The position numbers and the translations under genes are program-made. Below, one piece after another: positions 1 to 4,627 of a DNA stretch of 5,310 bases. The number at the start of each line of letters is the position of its first letter. Positions within the stretch are counted from its first letter, which is position 1. The stretch comes from an uncultured Flavobacteriales bacterium (lineage in GTDB: Bacteria > Bacteroidota > Bacteroidia > Flavobacteriales > Crocinitomicaceae), in contig CAMLET010000259.1 in assembly GCA_946479125.1 (NCBI GenBank), forward strand, positions 1-5,310, written 5' to 3'. The notes under the pieces are model-generated. The model was given only the letters and a program-made list of their open reading frames with translations, did not search any database and was not told the DNA's origin.

Positions 1-362
1 ATACTTTCCTTGTGATGTGTTGTGTCCTTTCCGTGAATGATCGTAAAATTCAGTTCGTTTTTGTGCTTAATGAGGATATCGCCTGGTTTCAAACCAACCC
101 AGATCTTGTAATCAAAGATTAAACTTTTTTCAACTCCGTTCTCGAAAACAGTAGTCCAGTATCCATGATTTTTCGATTTGTAAGTTCGAACAATTTTTCC
201 TTCATACTCGAACAAATAGAATTCCTTTTTTGCACGATCACAATCTCCTGCTTTGTTTTCACAATAAGCCAATGTACCAATTCCAATAGCGAATAATCCG
301 AAGAAAATCAGGAAAAGAATATTAAGTACTCTTTTGTCGATATCGATTTCTACTTCTGACAT
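1..362 (-). CDS. Hypothetical single-pass membrane protein, 3' end cut by window edge
   Basis: An open frame of 120 codons starts at an ATG (362-360) and runs off the window without a stop, so the C-terminus is missing. The N-terminus is short and acidic (MSEVEIDIDKR). One hydrophobic segment follows at about residues 13-33 (LFLIFFGLFAIGIGTLAYC), then a polar, probably beta-rich domain from about residue 45, containing the strand-like stretch FEYEGKIVRTYKS and the turn LKPGDILIKH near residues 91-100. Cys34 and Cys41 sit just after the membrane segment. There is no cleavable signal, so it is probably an inner-membrane protein with the domain outside the cytoplasm; orientation is inference. 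The start lies only 4 bp after the stop of the upstream gene, which suggests translational coupling in one operon. Small proteins of this layout are frequent in Bacteroidota, but I recognise no named family. Confidence 0.75.
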   Translation of the reverse strand, partial: MSEVEIDIDKRVLNILFLIFFGLFAIGIGTLAYCENKAGDCDRAKKEFYLFEYEGKIVRTYKSKNHGYWTTVFENGVEKSLIFDYKIWVGLKPGDILIKHKNELNFTIIHGKDTTHHKES

Positions 363-366
363 GGAT

Positions 367-1353
367 TTACTTCTCAATAATCAACTGTCCCAAATTGATA
401 CTTGCAGAATATTCATTGCTATAAGCTACTTTTCCTCCGTTCGGAGTTCTATAGTAAACTGCCAATCTCAGCTTTGTACAGAATTTTCCACTTGGAATTG
501 GGGCAACTACCTTCCATTGTTTTCCCTGGTTTAAAAACACATCATAGTAACTATTTCCGCAACCTGAAGGACTAAGTTTTTCTATATCATGCCAAAATCC
601 GCTTTCGTCACGTGCCTGTGCAACCATACAAAGACGATTATCTATTGTTGGAAATGCTATTGGAAATTTAGACACATTGTAAACGTACATTTGATAACCT
701 TTGAATCGATAATCGTAATAATCCATTTTTGTCGTGTCAACGTAAATGCCGATGGAATCTTTCTGCAGATAAGATTCACTCCTGGTTTCGAATGAAAAGT
801 TGTCGCTTGTCACAAGTTCATTTTTCCTTTTCTCCTTAAGTTGTGTATCGCTAGTTACATGATATTCACCACTCAAAGGTTCTTCTTTGTTCAATTCTGA
901 AGCAGGAAAATCAGCAATACCCTGTTTTACCTCAACCATTTGAATGAAATCCGGGTTCAATTCATCTAAAGCATTCGTCCAGTAGAGTTGCTCAGATTTA
1001 TTGTATTCCCGAATAAAACTACCACCATCGCTCAATAAATTTTCAACGAGTGTTCCGTTGCAATTTGGAGTATTGAAAAGAGCAAGATGATAACCTTGAT
1101 CTACATTAAGGCCTCTTTGTAAATTCACTGGACAAATCACTGCGATAGCAATCGTGTTGCCAGGGATCATTTTGGGATCCGTAGAACTGATAATTTTAAA
1201 GATGAAAGTTCCTACGCTTTTTCCATCAGCACATTTCGTAAAGCCCTTAGAGTTATCAATCAGTTTAGCGTACAGTTGAATTCCTTCCGTTTGACCAAAG
1301 AGTTTTCCTGTGAAATAGAAAAAGAGAGTTGTTATGAAGAGAAGGTTTTTCAC
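367..1353 (-). CDS. Hypothetical secreted beta-rich protein, GTG start
   Basis: The product has 328 residues. A typical signal peptide covers residues 1-20 (MKNLLFITTLFFYFTGKLFG), with cleavage likely before Gln21, so the protein is exported. The start codon is GTG (1353-1351). It is chosen because it yields this clean signal peptide and the next in-frame ATG is at codon 62. The mature chain has six cysteines (41, 74, 98, 242, 265, 292), possibly disulfide-forming in the periplasm or outside. Residues 25-150 and 215-328 both look like beta-sandwich material, joined by a Lys/Glu/Ser-rich stretch at about 150-205. The C-terminal part has CGNSYYDVFL (265-274), KFCTKLRLAVYY (290-301) and YSNEYSASIN (311-320). 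I have the impression that such CGNSY / TK-R / SNE-SIN motifs recur in secreted Bacteroidota proteins, but I can attach no function. It sits 16 bp after the upstream 121-residue gene and 4 bp before the next, so an operon is likely. Confidence 0.8.
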   Translation of the reverse strand: MKNLLFITTLFFYFTGKLFGQTEGIQLYAKLIDNSKGFTKCADGKSVGTFIFKIISSTDPKMIPGNTIAIAVICPVNLQRGLNVDQGYHLALFNTPNCNGTLVENLLSDGGSFIREYNKSEQLYWTNALDELNPDFIQMVEVKQGIADFPASELNKEEPLSGEYHVTSDTQLKEKRKNELVTSDNFSFETRSESYLQKDSIGIYVDTTKMDYYDYRFKGYQMYVYNVSKFPIAFPTIDNRLCMVAQARDESGFWHDIEKLSPSGCGNSYYDVFLNQGKQWKVVAPIPSGKFCTKLRLAVYYRTPNGGKVAYSNEYSASINLGQLIIEK

Positions 1354-1369
1354 GGTGTAAGCTATTGAT

Positions 1370-1735
1370 TTAGTTTTCTTGCTTCAAATAAACAACCTTT
1401 CGCTTTTTAAACAAAGAAATGGGTTCTTTTCTACTCAAAGTGATGTTTCCATTTTCAGTTTGATAGATGGTTAAATTACGAAGCTGTTCGTTCTCGCTAT
1501 TGAATTTGACAGGAGTTAGCTTCACGTTGTTTTTAGACACAGAATATTCTCCAATGCACAAAACAGTATCTCCCCAAACCGAATATTGGTAGGTGTGATC
1601 ACCATCGAAAATAAATGTTTCGTAGCAGGAAACTCCACAGCTGTATTGAAATTCGCCTTTGAGAACGGGCTTGGTTTGAGCGAACGTTGAAAAAGCTAAA
1701 AACTGCAACGAAAGGAGTAGGCATTGTCTTTTCAT
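1370..1735 (-). CDS. Hypothetical small secreted protein, lipocalin-like beta pattern
   Basis: The product has 121 residues and starts at ATG (1735-1733). Residues 1-19 form a signal peptide (MKRQCLLLSLQFLAFSTFA), with cleavage likely before Gln20. The only signal-region Cys (Cys5) precedes the hydrophobic core and is not in a lipobox, so this is probably a soluble secreted protein. The mature part begins with a GEFQYSCGVSCYETFIF stretch (28-43), then DGDHTYQYSVWGDTVLCIGEYSV (44-66) and NNVKLTP (69-75). This strand order (G-x-Y/F, then dG-x-Y-x-Y, then G-x-Y/W-x-v, then l-x-L) is like the beta-meander of small lipocalin-like or NlpE-like Bacteroidota proteins. Cys33, Cys37 and Cys60 are available for a disulfide or metal binding. 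It is followed after 16 bp by the larger secreted gene and preceded by a 68-bp gap with an inverted repeat. Function unknown; the fold assignment is inference from pattern only. Confidence 0.75.
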   Translation of the reverse strand: MKRQCLLLSLQFLAFSTFAQTKPVLKGEFQYSCGVSCYETFIFDGDHTYQYSVWGDTVLCIGEYSVSKNNVKLTPVKFNSENEQLRNLTIYQTENGNITLSRKEPISLFKKRKVVYLKQEN

Positions 1736-1754
1736 GATCTATGGCTGAATGACG

Positions 1755-1780
1755 AATATACGATTCTAATTTCGTATATT
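1755..1780. promoter_or_regulatory. Perfect 9-bp inverted repeat upstream of the 121-residue gene
   Basis: AATATACGA (1755-1763) and TCGTATATT (1772-1780) are exact reverse complements around an 8-bp spacer, in the 68-bp gap between the lipoprotein stop and the next ATG. On the minus strand no U-run follows the hairpin, so it is not a standard intrinsic terminator. The gene-proximal arm extends into TATATTCG (1760-1753, minus), one base from the Bacteroidota -7 box TAnnTTTG, with a weak TTA 21 bp upstream. It could be an operator laid over a promoter for the secreted-protein operon, or an mRNA hairpin. The arms are seen; the role is inferred. Confidence 0.35.
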
Positions 1781-1803
1781 TTAATCTTAAAAGTTTCAGA
1801 TTC

Positions 1804-2379
1804 TCACTTCCGCTCAAAAACCCACTTCACCTCCGAGTTCTCTTTTGGCGAATTGTCTGTACAAGAGGTGCCTTCGCAAAAACCTAAATTCCAGCCTGAT
1901 GGTAATTCACAATAGTATGCCCAACCTGGTTCTTTTACCAATTTGTTCTGAAGTGTTTTTGACAAGCTCGAAAATTTTGTTCCAACAGAGAATCCTTCAG
2001 GTGTTTTAAAGCGCGTATCGTGCGTAGCAAAGTAAATGGTGTCGTTCGTTAAGGATTTGTCTTCTTCCAGCACAAGATTAAACATACAGCCTTTAAATTT
2101 GACCTTTTTGAATGGAGACATTTGTCCAGCAGAAATCATTATGACATTTCCAAAATCGATGTTCCCTAAAAGCTCGTTATCACCATTTTCTTTTGGAACG
2201 GATGGATTATTGCTAACAAAAAGAGGATTAGTTTTGTCTTTGTTCTCGTTTTGTGAATCAAGCGGGTTCTTAGTGAATGAAGCTGGGTTACTTTGATCTT
2301 TGTGCTTGCTCGTTTGTCCAGAATTTGTACAAGCAATTAGACTAAGGGTTAGAATAAGGGTGATGATGGATGGCTTCAT
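1804..2379 (-). CDS. Hypothetical lipoprotein with Asn/Ser-rich linker
   Basis: From ATG 2379-2377 the product has 191 residues and begins with a lipoprotein signal, MKPSIITLILTLSLIAC; the lipobox is L14-I-A-C17, so Cys17 should be lipidated and the protein anchored in the envelope. Residues 18-70 are a low-complexity linker rich in Asn, Ser, Lys, Asp and Thr. A folded domain follows at about 71-191 with TNDTIYFATHDTRFKTPEGF (111-130), SVGTKFSSL (131-139) and GWAYYCELPSGWNLGFCEG (152-170). Cys98, 157, 168 and 173 may pair. A longer reading from a TTG at 2439 is rejected because the added 20 codons cross an intrinsic terminator and would bury the signal peptide. Only 22 bp separate the terminator T-run from the ATG and I see no good promoter there, so its expression is unclear. 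No named family recognised. Confidence 0.8.
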   Translation of the reverse strand: MKPSIITLILTLSLIACTNSGQTSKHKDQSNPASFTKNPLDSQNENKDKTNPLFVSNNPSVPKENGDNELLGNIDFGNVIMISAGQMSPFKKVKFKGCMFNLVLEEDKSLTNDTIYFATHDTRFKTPEGFSVGTKFSSLSKTLQNKLVKEPGWAYYCELPSGWNLGFCEGTSCTDNSPKENSEVKWVFERK

Positions 2380-2401
2380 GGTCACTATGTAAATTGTTTT
2401 C

Positions 2402-2433
2402 AAAAAAAATCCCAGCTCAATTAAGAACCGGGA
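2402..2433 (-). terminator. Intrinsic terminator after the 63-residue gene
   Basis: On the minus strand TCCCGGTTC (2433-2425) pairs with GAGCTGGGA (2418-2410) around the loop TTAATT, giving 9 bp with two G-U wobbles, followed directly by eight T (2409-2402). The wobbles pair only in the minus-strand transcript (they are A-C mismatches in the other), which fixes the direction. It lies 23 bp past the stop of the small Lys/Cys-rich gene and just before the lipoprotein start. Confidence 0.9.
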
Positions 2434-2456
2434 CTTCAATATCTTTAGAAAGTGAA

Positions 2457-2648
2457 TTAAGCAGCTTTCTTAGAGCAGCAAGAACCTCCTTTGCTTTCGC
2501 AACCTTTCTTAGTAGATTTTTTTTTCTTTTTCTTATCGTCGTCTTTCTTAACAACTACAGTATGATTTCCTGAAGCTGCAGCGTAAACGTTCGCAGACAT
2601 AGATCCTACGAAAAGTGCTAGAGTAGCTGCTACAAATACCTTTTTCAT
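2457..2648 (-). CDS. Small secreted Lys/Cys-rich protein
   Basis: The product has 63 residues from ATG (2648-2646). Residues 1-23 look like a signal peptide (MKKVFVAATLALFVGSMSANVYA, cleaved at VYA|AA), leaving a mature peptide of about 40 residues. This contains KKDDDKKKKKKSTKK (34-48) and ends in GCESKGGSCCSKKAA, with Cys50, Cys57 and Cys58. The mature peptide is very basic, with three closely spaced cysteines, which would suit metal binding, redox chemistry or attachment to an anionic surface; none of this is shown. Similar short signal-peptide plus Lys/Cys-tail proteins occur in Bacteroidota, but I know of no assigned role. A candidate promoter overlaps the end of psd and a strong terminator follows, so it is probably its own transcription unit. 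The Lys run includes nine consecutive A in the coding strand, a possible slippage site. That this is a real gene is supported by the signal peptide and flanking signals. Confidence 0.8.
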   Translation of the reverse strand: MKKVFVAATLALFVGSMSANVYAAASGNHTVVVKKDDDKKKKKKSTKKGCESKGGSCCSKKAA

Positions 2649-2681
2649 AATATTTTTAATTAATGTGTGTAATTACAGGGA

Positions 2682-2712
2682 CTAATATACATTCTTTATT
2701 GAAGTACTCCAA
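2682..2712 (-). promoter_or_regulatory. Candidate Bacteroidota promoter for the 63-residue gene
   Basis: On the minus strand TTG (2712-2710), a 20-bp spacer and TATATTAG (2689-2682) match the Bacteroidota sigma-A form TTG-N19ish-TAnnTTTG with one mismatch in the -7 box. The -7 box ends 33 bp before the ATG, leaving a short AT-rich leader. It overlaps the last codons of psd, so the small gene could be transcribed independently. AT-rich DNA gives such matches by chance fairly often. Confidence 0.4.
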
Positions 2713-3361
2713 GCTTCGTTAACTTAGCTTTAACATCTTCACCAATTTTAACATCTATTTGTGTTCCAAGCGGTAAGAAAATATCAACACGAGATCCGAA
2801 CTTAATGAAACCGAATTCTCCTCCGGTTACAGCTTGCTCACCTTCTTTTGCATAATAACAAATGCGTCGAGCAACTGCTCCTGCAATTTGACGGAACAAT
2901 ACTTCTTGTCCGGTTGCGTGTTCTACAACCACTGTACTTCTTTCGTTATCTGTAGAACTTTTCGGATGCCATGCTACCAAAAACAAACCTTTGTGATACT
3001 TCACGTATTTCACTTTTCCACTAGTAGGGTAGTAGTTTGCATGTACATTTAACGGCGACATGAAAATAGAAACCTGAATTCTTCTATCCTTGAAATATTC
3101 TGTTTCTTCTACTTCTTCAATTACCACTACTTTTCCGTCAGCTGGACAAAGCAAATCGTTTGGTTCAAACGTAAACGTTCTTTTCGGGATACGGAAGAAT
3201 TGAACAACCAAATACAACATTACCAAACATCCTAAGCTCAAAAGCCAGAACAACCAAGCCCAACCAGTTACTTGCAATAAATACCAATTTCCAACTTCAA
3301 TTGCTCCCAAAACCAATAATGCAATCAGAATTGTAGCTGTTCCTTCTCTGTGTAATGTCAT
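2696..3361 (-). CDS. psd: Phosphatidylserine decarboxylase proenzyme, short type
   Basis: The enzyme removes CO2 from phosphatidylserine to form phosphatidylethanolamine, at the inner membrane. The product has 221 residues, typical of the short Psd/archaetidylserine decarboxylase-like class and shorter than the E. coli type. Two membrane segments lie at about residues 9-30 and 33-55, followed by FFRIPKR (55-61). PADGKV (73-78) supplies the conserved Asp75, and SPLNVHANYYPTSG (102-115) the conserved His107. The self-cleavage motif is FGS (188-190) in FGFIKFGSRVDIFLP: the chain should be cut between Gly189 and Ser190, and Ser190 becomes the pyruvoyl cofactor of a 32-residue alpha subunit. All key residues are present, so it should be active. 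ATG 3361-3359 is preceded by a run of A on the coding strand and a probable promoter. It follows cdsA by 297 bp, and both act in the same phospholipid route; the phosphatidylserine synthase between them in the pathway is not in this window. Confidence 0.97.
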   Translation of the reverse strand: MTLHREGTATILIALLVLGAIEVGNWYLLQVTGWAWLFWLLSLGCLVMLYLVVQFFRIPKRTFTFEPNDLLCPADGKVVVIEEVEETEYFKDRRIQVSIFMSPLNVHANYYPTSGKVKYVKYHKGLFLVAWHPKSSTDNERSTVVVEHATGQEVLFRQIAGAVARRICYYAKEGEQAVTGGEFGFIKFGSRVDIFLPLGTQIDVKIGEDVKAKLTKLGVLQ

Positions 3362-3381
3362 TTTTTTGAATTAATTCGGCG

Positions 3382-3411
3382 TAAAGATAGCTTTTTAGAT
3401 TATAAGACGAA
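3382..3411 (-). promoter_or_regulatory. Probable Bacteroidota promoter for psd
   Basis: On the minus strand TTC (3411-3409), a 19-bp spacer and TATCTTTA (3389-3382) fit TTG-N19-TAnnTTTG with one mismatch in each box. The -7 box ends 20 bp before the psd ATG. It lies between the repeat cluster and psd, so psd can probably be transcribed apart from cdsA. Confidence 0.5.
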
Positions 3412-3444
3412 CTCTAATCTGTCAGTTCGAGCCCGTACGGATTT

Positions 3445-3458
3445 GTTATGAGTTATGA
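3445..3458. repeat. Tandem heptamer GTTATGA x2
   Basis: GTTATGA occurs twice without spacing at 3445-3451 and 3452-3458, followed by a third partial copy (GTT). It lies 17 bp from the start of the larger repeat cluster on its psd side. Tandem (A)GTTATGAG-type words are a common sight in Bacteroidota intergenic DNA (from memory), often near such clusters. No function can be read from it. Confidence 0.6.
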
Positions 3459-3475
3459 GTTTCGGGTTATCAATT

Positions 3476-3658
3476 CTCTGCGCTCTTCAGCGTCCTCTGC
3501 GGGAAATACTTCGGGATTCATCTGTGTTCTTCCGTGCCCGTCCGTGGGAAATAACTTTGAGATCTTTGCGTACTCTACTGGAAGTTTAATACGCATTTCA
3601 TTCCATTCCATGTTCTGGGAAGTACTTCTGTGCTCCTCTGCGCCCGTCTGCGGGAAAT
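3476..3658. repeat. Cluster of degenerate ~32-bp repeats built from a 10-bp TCYGYG period
   Basis: Three related units read on the plus strand: A 3476-3507, B 3521-3552 and C 3627-3658, each ending GGGAAAT. B and C match at 26 of 32 positions; A needs one gap. A more degraded unit, D, occupies about 3555-3583 (CTTTGAGAT, CTTTGCGTA, CTCTACTGG). Within B and C a TCYGYG hexamer recurs every 10 bp three times, close to one helical turn. Gaps are 13 bp (A-B) and 74 bp (B-C), the latter holding D. Unit C ends on the first base (plus-strand order) of the cdsA stop triplet, so the cluster abuts that gene exactly, and a perfect 10-bp palindrome GAAGTACTTC (3619-3628) overlaps its other end. On the minus strand the units read as CGCAGAG-, CACGGA- and CGCAAAG-like words, resembling a dispersed intergenic repeat class that I recall from many Bacteroidota and other phyla. 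No coding potential is apparent. Confidence 0.8.
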
Positions 3659-4557
3659 TAAGCCAGAATCAGAATCACAAAAACTATCGGTGCAGCAAAC
3701 AGCATTGCATCAATTCTGTCCAGAATTCCGCCATGACCTGGTAAAATTCCGCCTGAATCTTTCACTCCGGCTGTACGCTTCAGTCTACTTTCGAAGAAAT
3801 CTCCCAGTGTCGCTAAAACAGAAACCAAGGCGCTCACAATTGCTATTAGCAAGTAATCTTTGTTTGTAGTGAATTCGTTTCTATTGAAATAAAGCAAAAC
3901 AACCATTGTCAGAGCTGCGATCAACATTCCGCCAATAAATCCTTCCCAGGTTTTCTTCGGTGAAACGCGTGGAAACATCAAGTGCTTTCCAAACAATCTT
4001 CCTGAAATATAAGCGAATGTATCGTTCAAATAAATAGGGAGCAAGGCAATGAAAAGAAGTGGTTTGATTTCTTTCGGACTCAGCGTGTAAGCCACCGACA
4101 ACAATGCCAATGGAACAGCAATGTACAGAACGTTTAAAGGAAATACGAATTTGTAAATCGCTTCAACAGATCCTTTGACAAAGATCAACGCCGTAAAAAT
4201 GATAATACTGATGACAGCAAGGATGGATCCGATAATTACCAATTTGTAGATCAACTCACCGTTTTCAGGAGCCATCAAAATGGAGTTTAACGGCAATTCA
4301 GGAAATAATCCTTTGATACTTACAATAAGCATTGGTAAGAAAAGCGCTGTGTTAAATAGCAATGCTGGTAACATGAGGTTGGAAGGAAACGCTGTTCCTT
4401 TTCCCATCTTGAACAATTCGTACGTGCCCAACATCGCGAAAACGTAAAGCGTTAAGTTGAAAATGTTTGTATTGTTCTTTAAGTCAAGAACAAAAGGGGC
4501 AAACACGAAAAGTAAAAATACTATTCCGAATATACCCCTTTGTATCAATTCTCTCAT
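3658..4557 (-). CDS. cdsA: Phosphatidate cytidylyltransferase (CDP-diacylglycerol synthase)
   Basis: The enzyme joins CTP and phosphatidic acid to give CDP-diacylglycerol and pyrophosphate, the entry point to all phospholipid head groups, in the inner membrane. The product has 299 residues, within the usual range. It is hydrophobic throughout, with about eight membrane segments, for example near 9-25, 33-48, 62-80, 105-127, 140-157, 165-180, 207-224 and 235-252. The family signature is complete at 257-283: S257-x-L-K260-R261, K266-D267, PGHGG (273-277), and D280-R281-x-D283, which bind the metal and the substrates. Upstream NDTFAYISGRLFGKH (178-192) and SPKKTWEGFIGG (199-210) are also typical. 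The ATG at 4557-4555 gives a normal N-terminus (MRELIQRG). It follows ftsH by 70 bp with a hairpin in the gap, and psd comes next in the same direction. The stop codon coincides with the end of a repeat unit. I see no clear promoter in the 70-bp gap, so it may be read from ftsH. Confidence 0.97.
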   Translation of the reverse strand: MRELIQRGIFGIVFLLFVFAPFVLDLKNNTNIFNLTLYVFAMLGTYELFKMGKGTAFPSNLMLPALLFNTALFLPMLIVSIKGLFPELPLNSILMAPENGELIYKLVIIGSILAVISIIIFTALIFVKGSVEAIYKFVFPLNVLYIAVPLALLSVAYTLSPKEIKPLLFIALLPIYLNDTFAYISGRLFGKHLMFPRVSPKKTWEGFIGGMLIAALTMVVLLYFNRNEFTTNKDYLLIAIVSALVSVLATLGDFFESRLKRTAGVKDSGGILPGHGGILDRIDAMLFAAPIVFVILILA

Positions 4558-4587
4558 AGAGTCGTTTGTAATCTATTTCATATTATG

Positions 4588-4622
4588 AAGTGATCCCGAC
4601 GATTTTATGCCGGGATCTACTT
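4588..4622 (-). terminator. Strong hairpin between ftsH and cdsA (terminator-like, no U-run)
   Basis: On the minus strand GATCCCGGC (4617-4609) pairs with GTCGGGATC (4600-4592) around an 8-nt AT-rich loop: 9 bp with one G-U wobble, extended by AAGT/ACTT after a one-base bulge. The wobble pairs only in the minus-strand RNA, so it is a structure of the ftsH transcript. It begins 5 bp after the ftsH stop. The following sequence (CATAATATG) has no T-run, so efficient intrinsic termination is doubtful; it may instead protect the ftsH mRNA end or attenuate reading into cdsA. Confidence 0.55.
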
Positions 4623-4627
4623 CGTAA

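Noticed and set aside
1599..1817. 72-codon minus-strand frame overlapping the 121-residue secreted gene
   Set aside because: It covers the same DNA in another frame and lacks a signal or family features, whereas the 121-residue frame has a clean signal peptide.
2377..2439. Longer lipoprotein reading from a TTG at 2439 (211 residues)
   Set aside because: The 20 added codons lie across an intrinsic terminator and would place a lipoprotein signal peptide with lipobox in mid-protein; the ATG at 2379 starts it cleanly.
2036..2573. Plus-strand open frames opposite the lipoprotein and the small Lys/Cys gene (2036-2296 and 2370-2573)
   Set aside because: Both are antisense to genes with clear signal peptides; the second also crosses the terminator.
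3408..3429. 6-bp inverted repeat CGAACT/AGTTCG as a terminator or operator ahead of psd
   Set aside because: The stem is short with a 10-nt loop and no T-run, a level expected by chance.
3476..3658. CRISPR-like array
   Set aside because: Only three clear units, imperfect, with gaps of 13 and 74 bp, one of which holds a degraded copy; no cas genes nearby.
3448..3869. Two overlapping plus-strand open frames at 3448-3744 and 3630-3869
   Set aside because: They read through the repeat cluster and antisense to the well-conserved 3' end of cdsA; no domain, signal or start context supports them.
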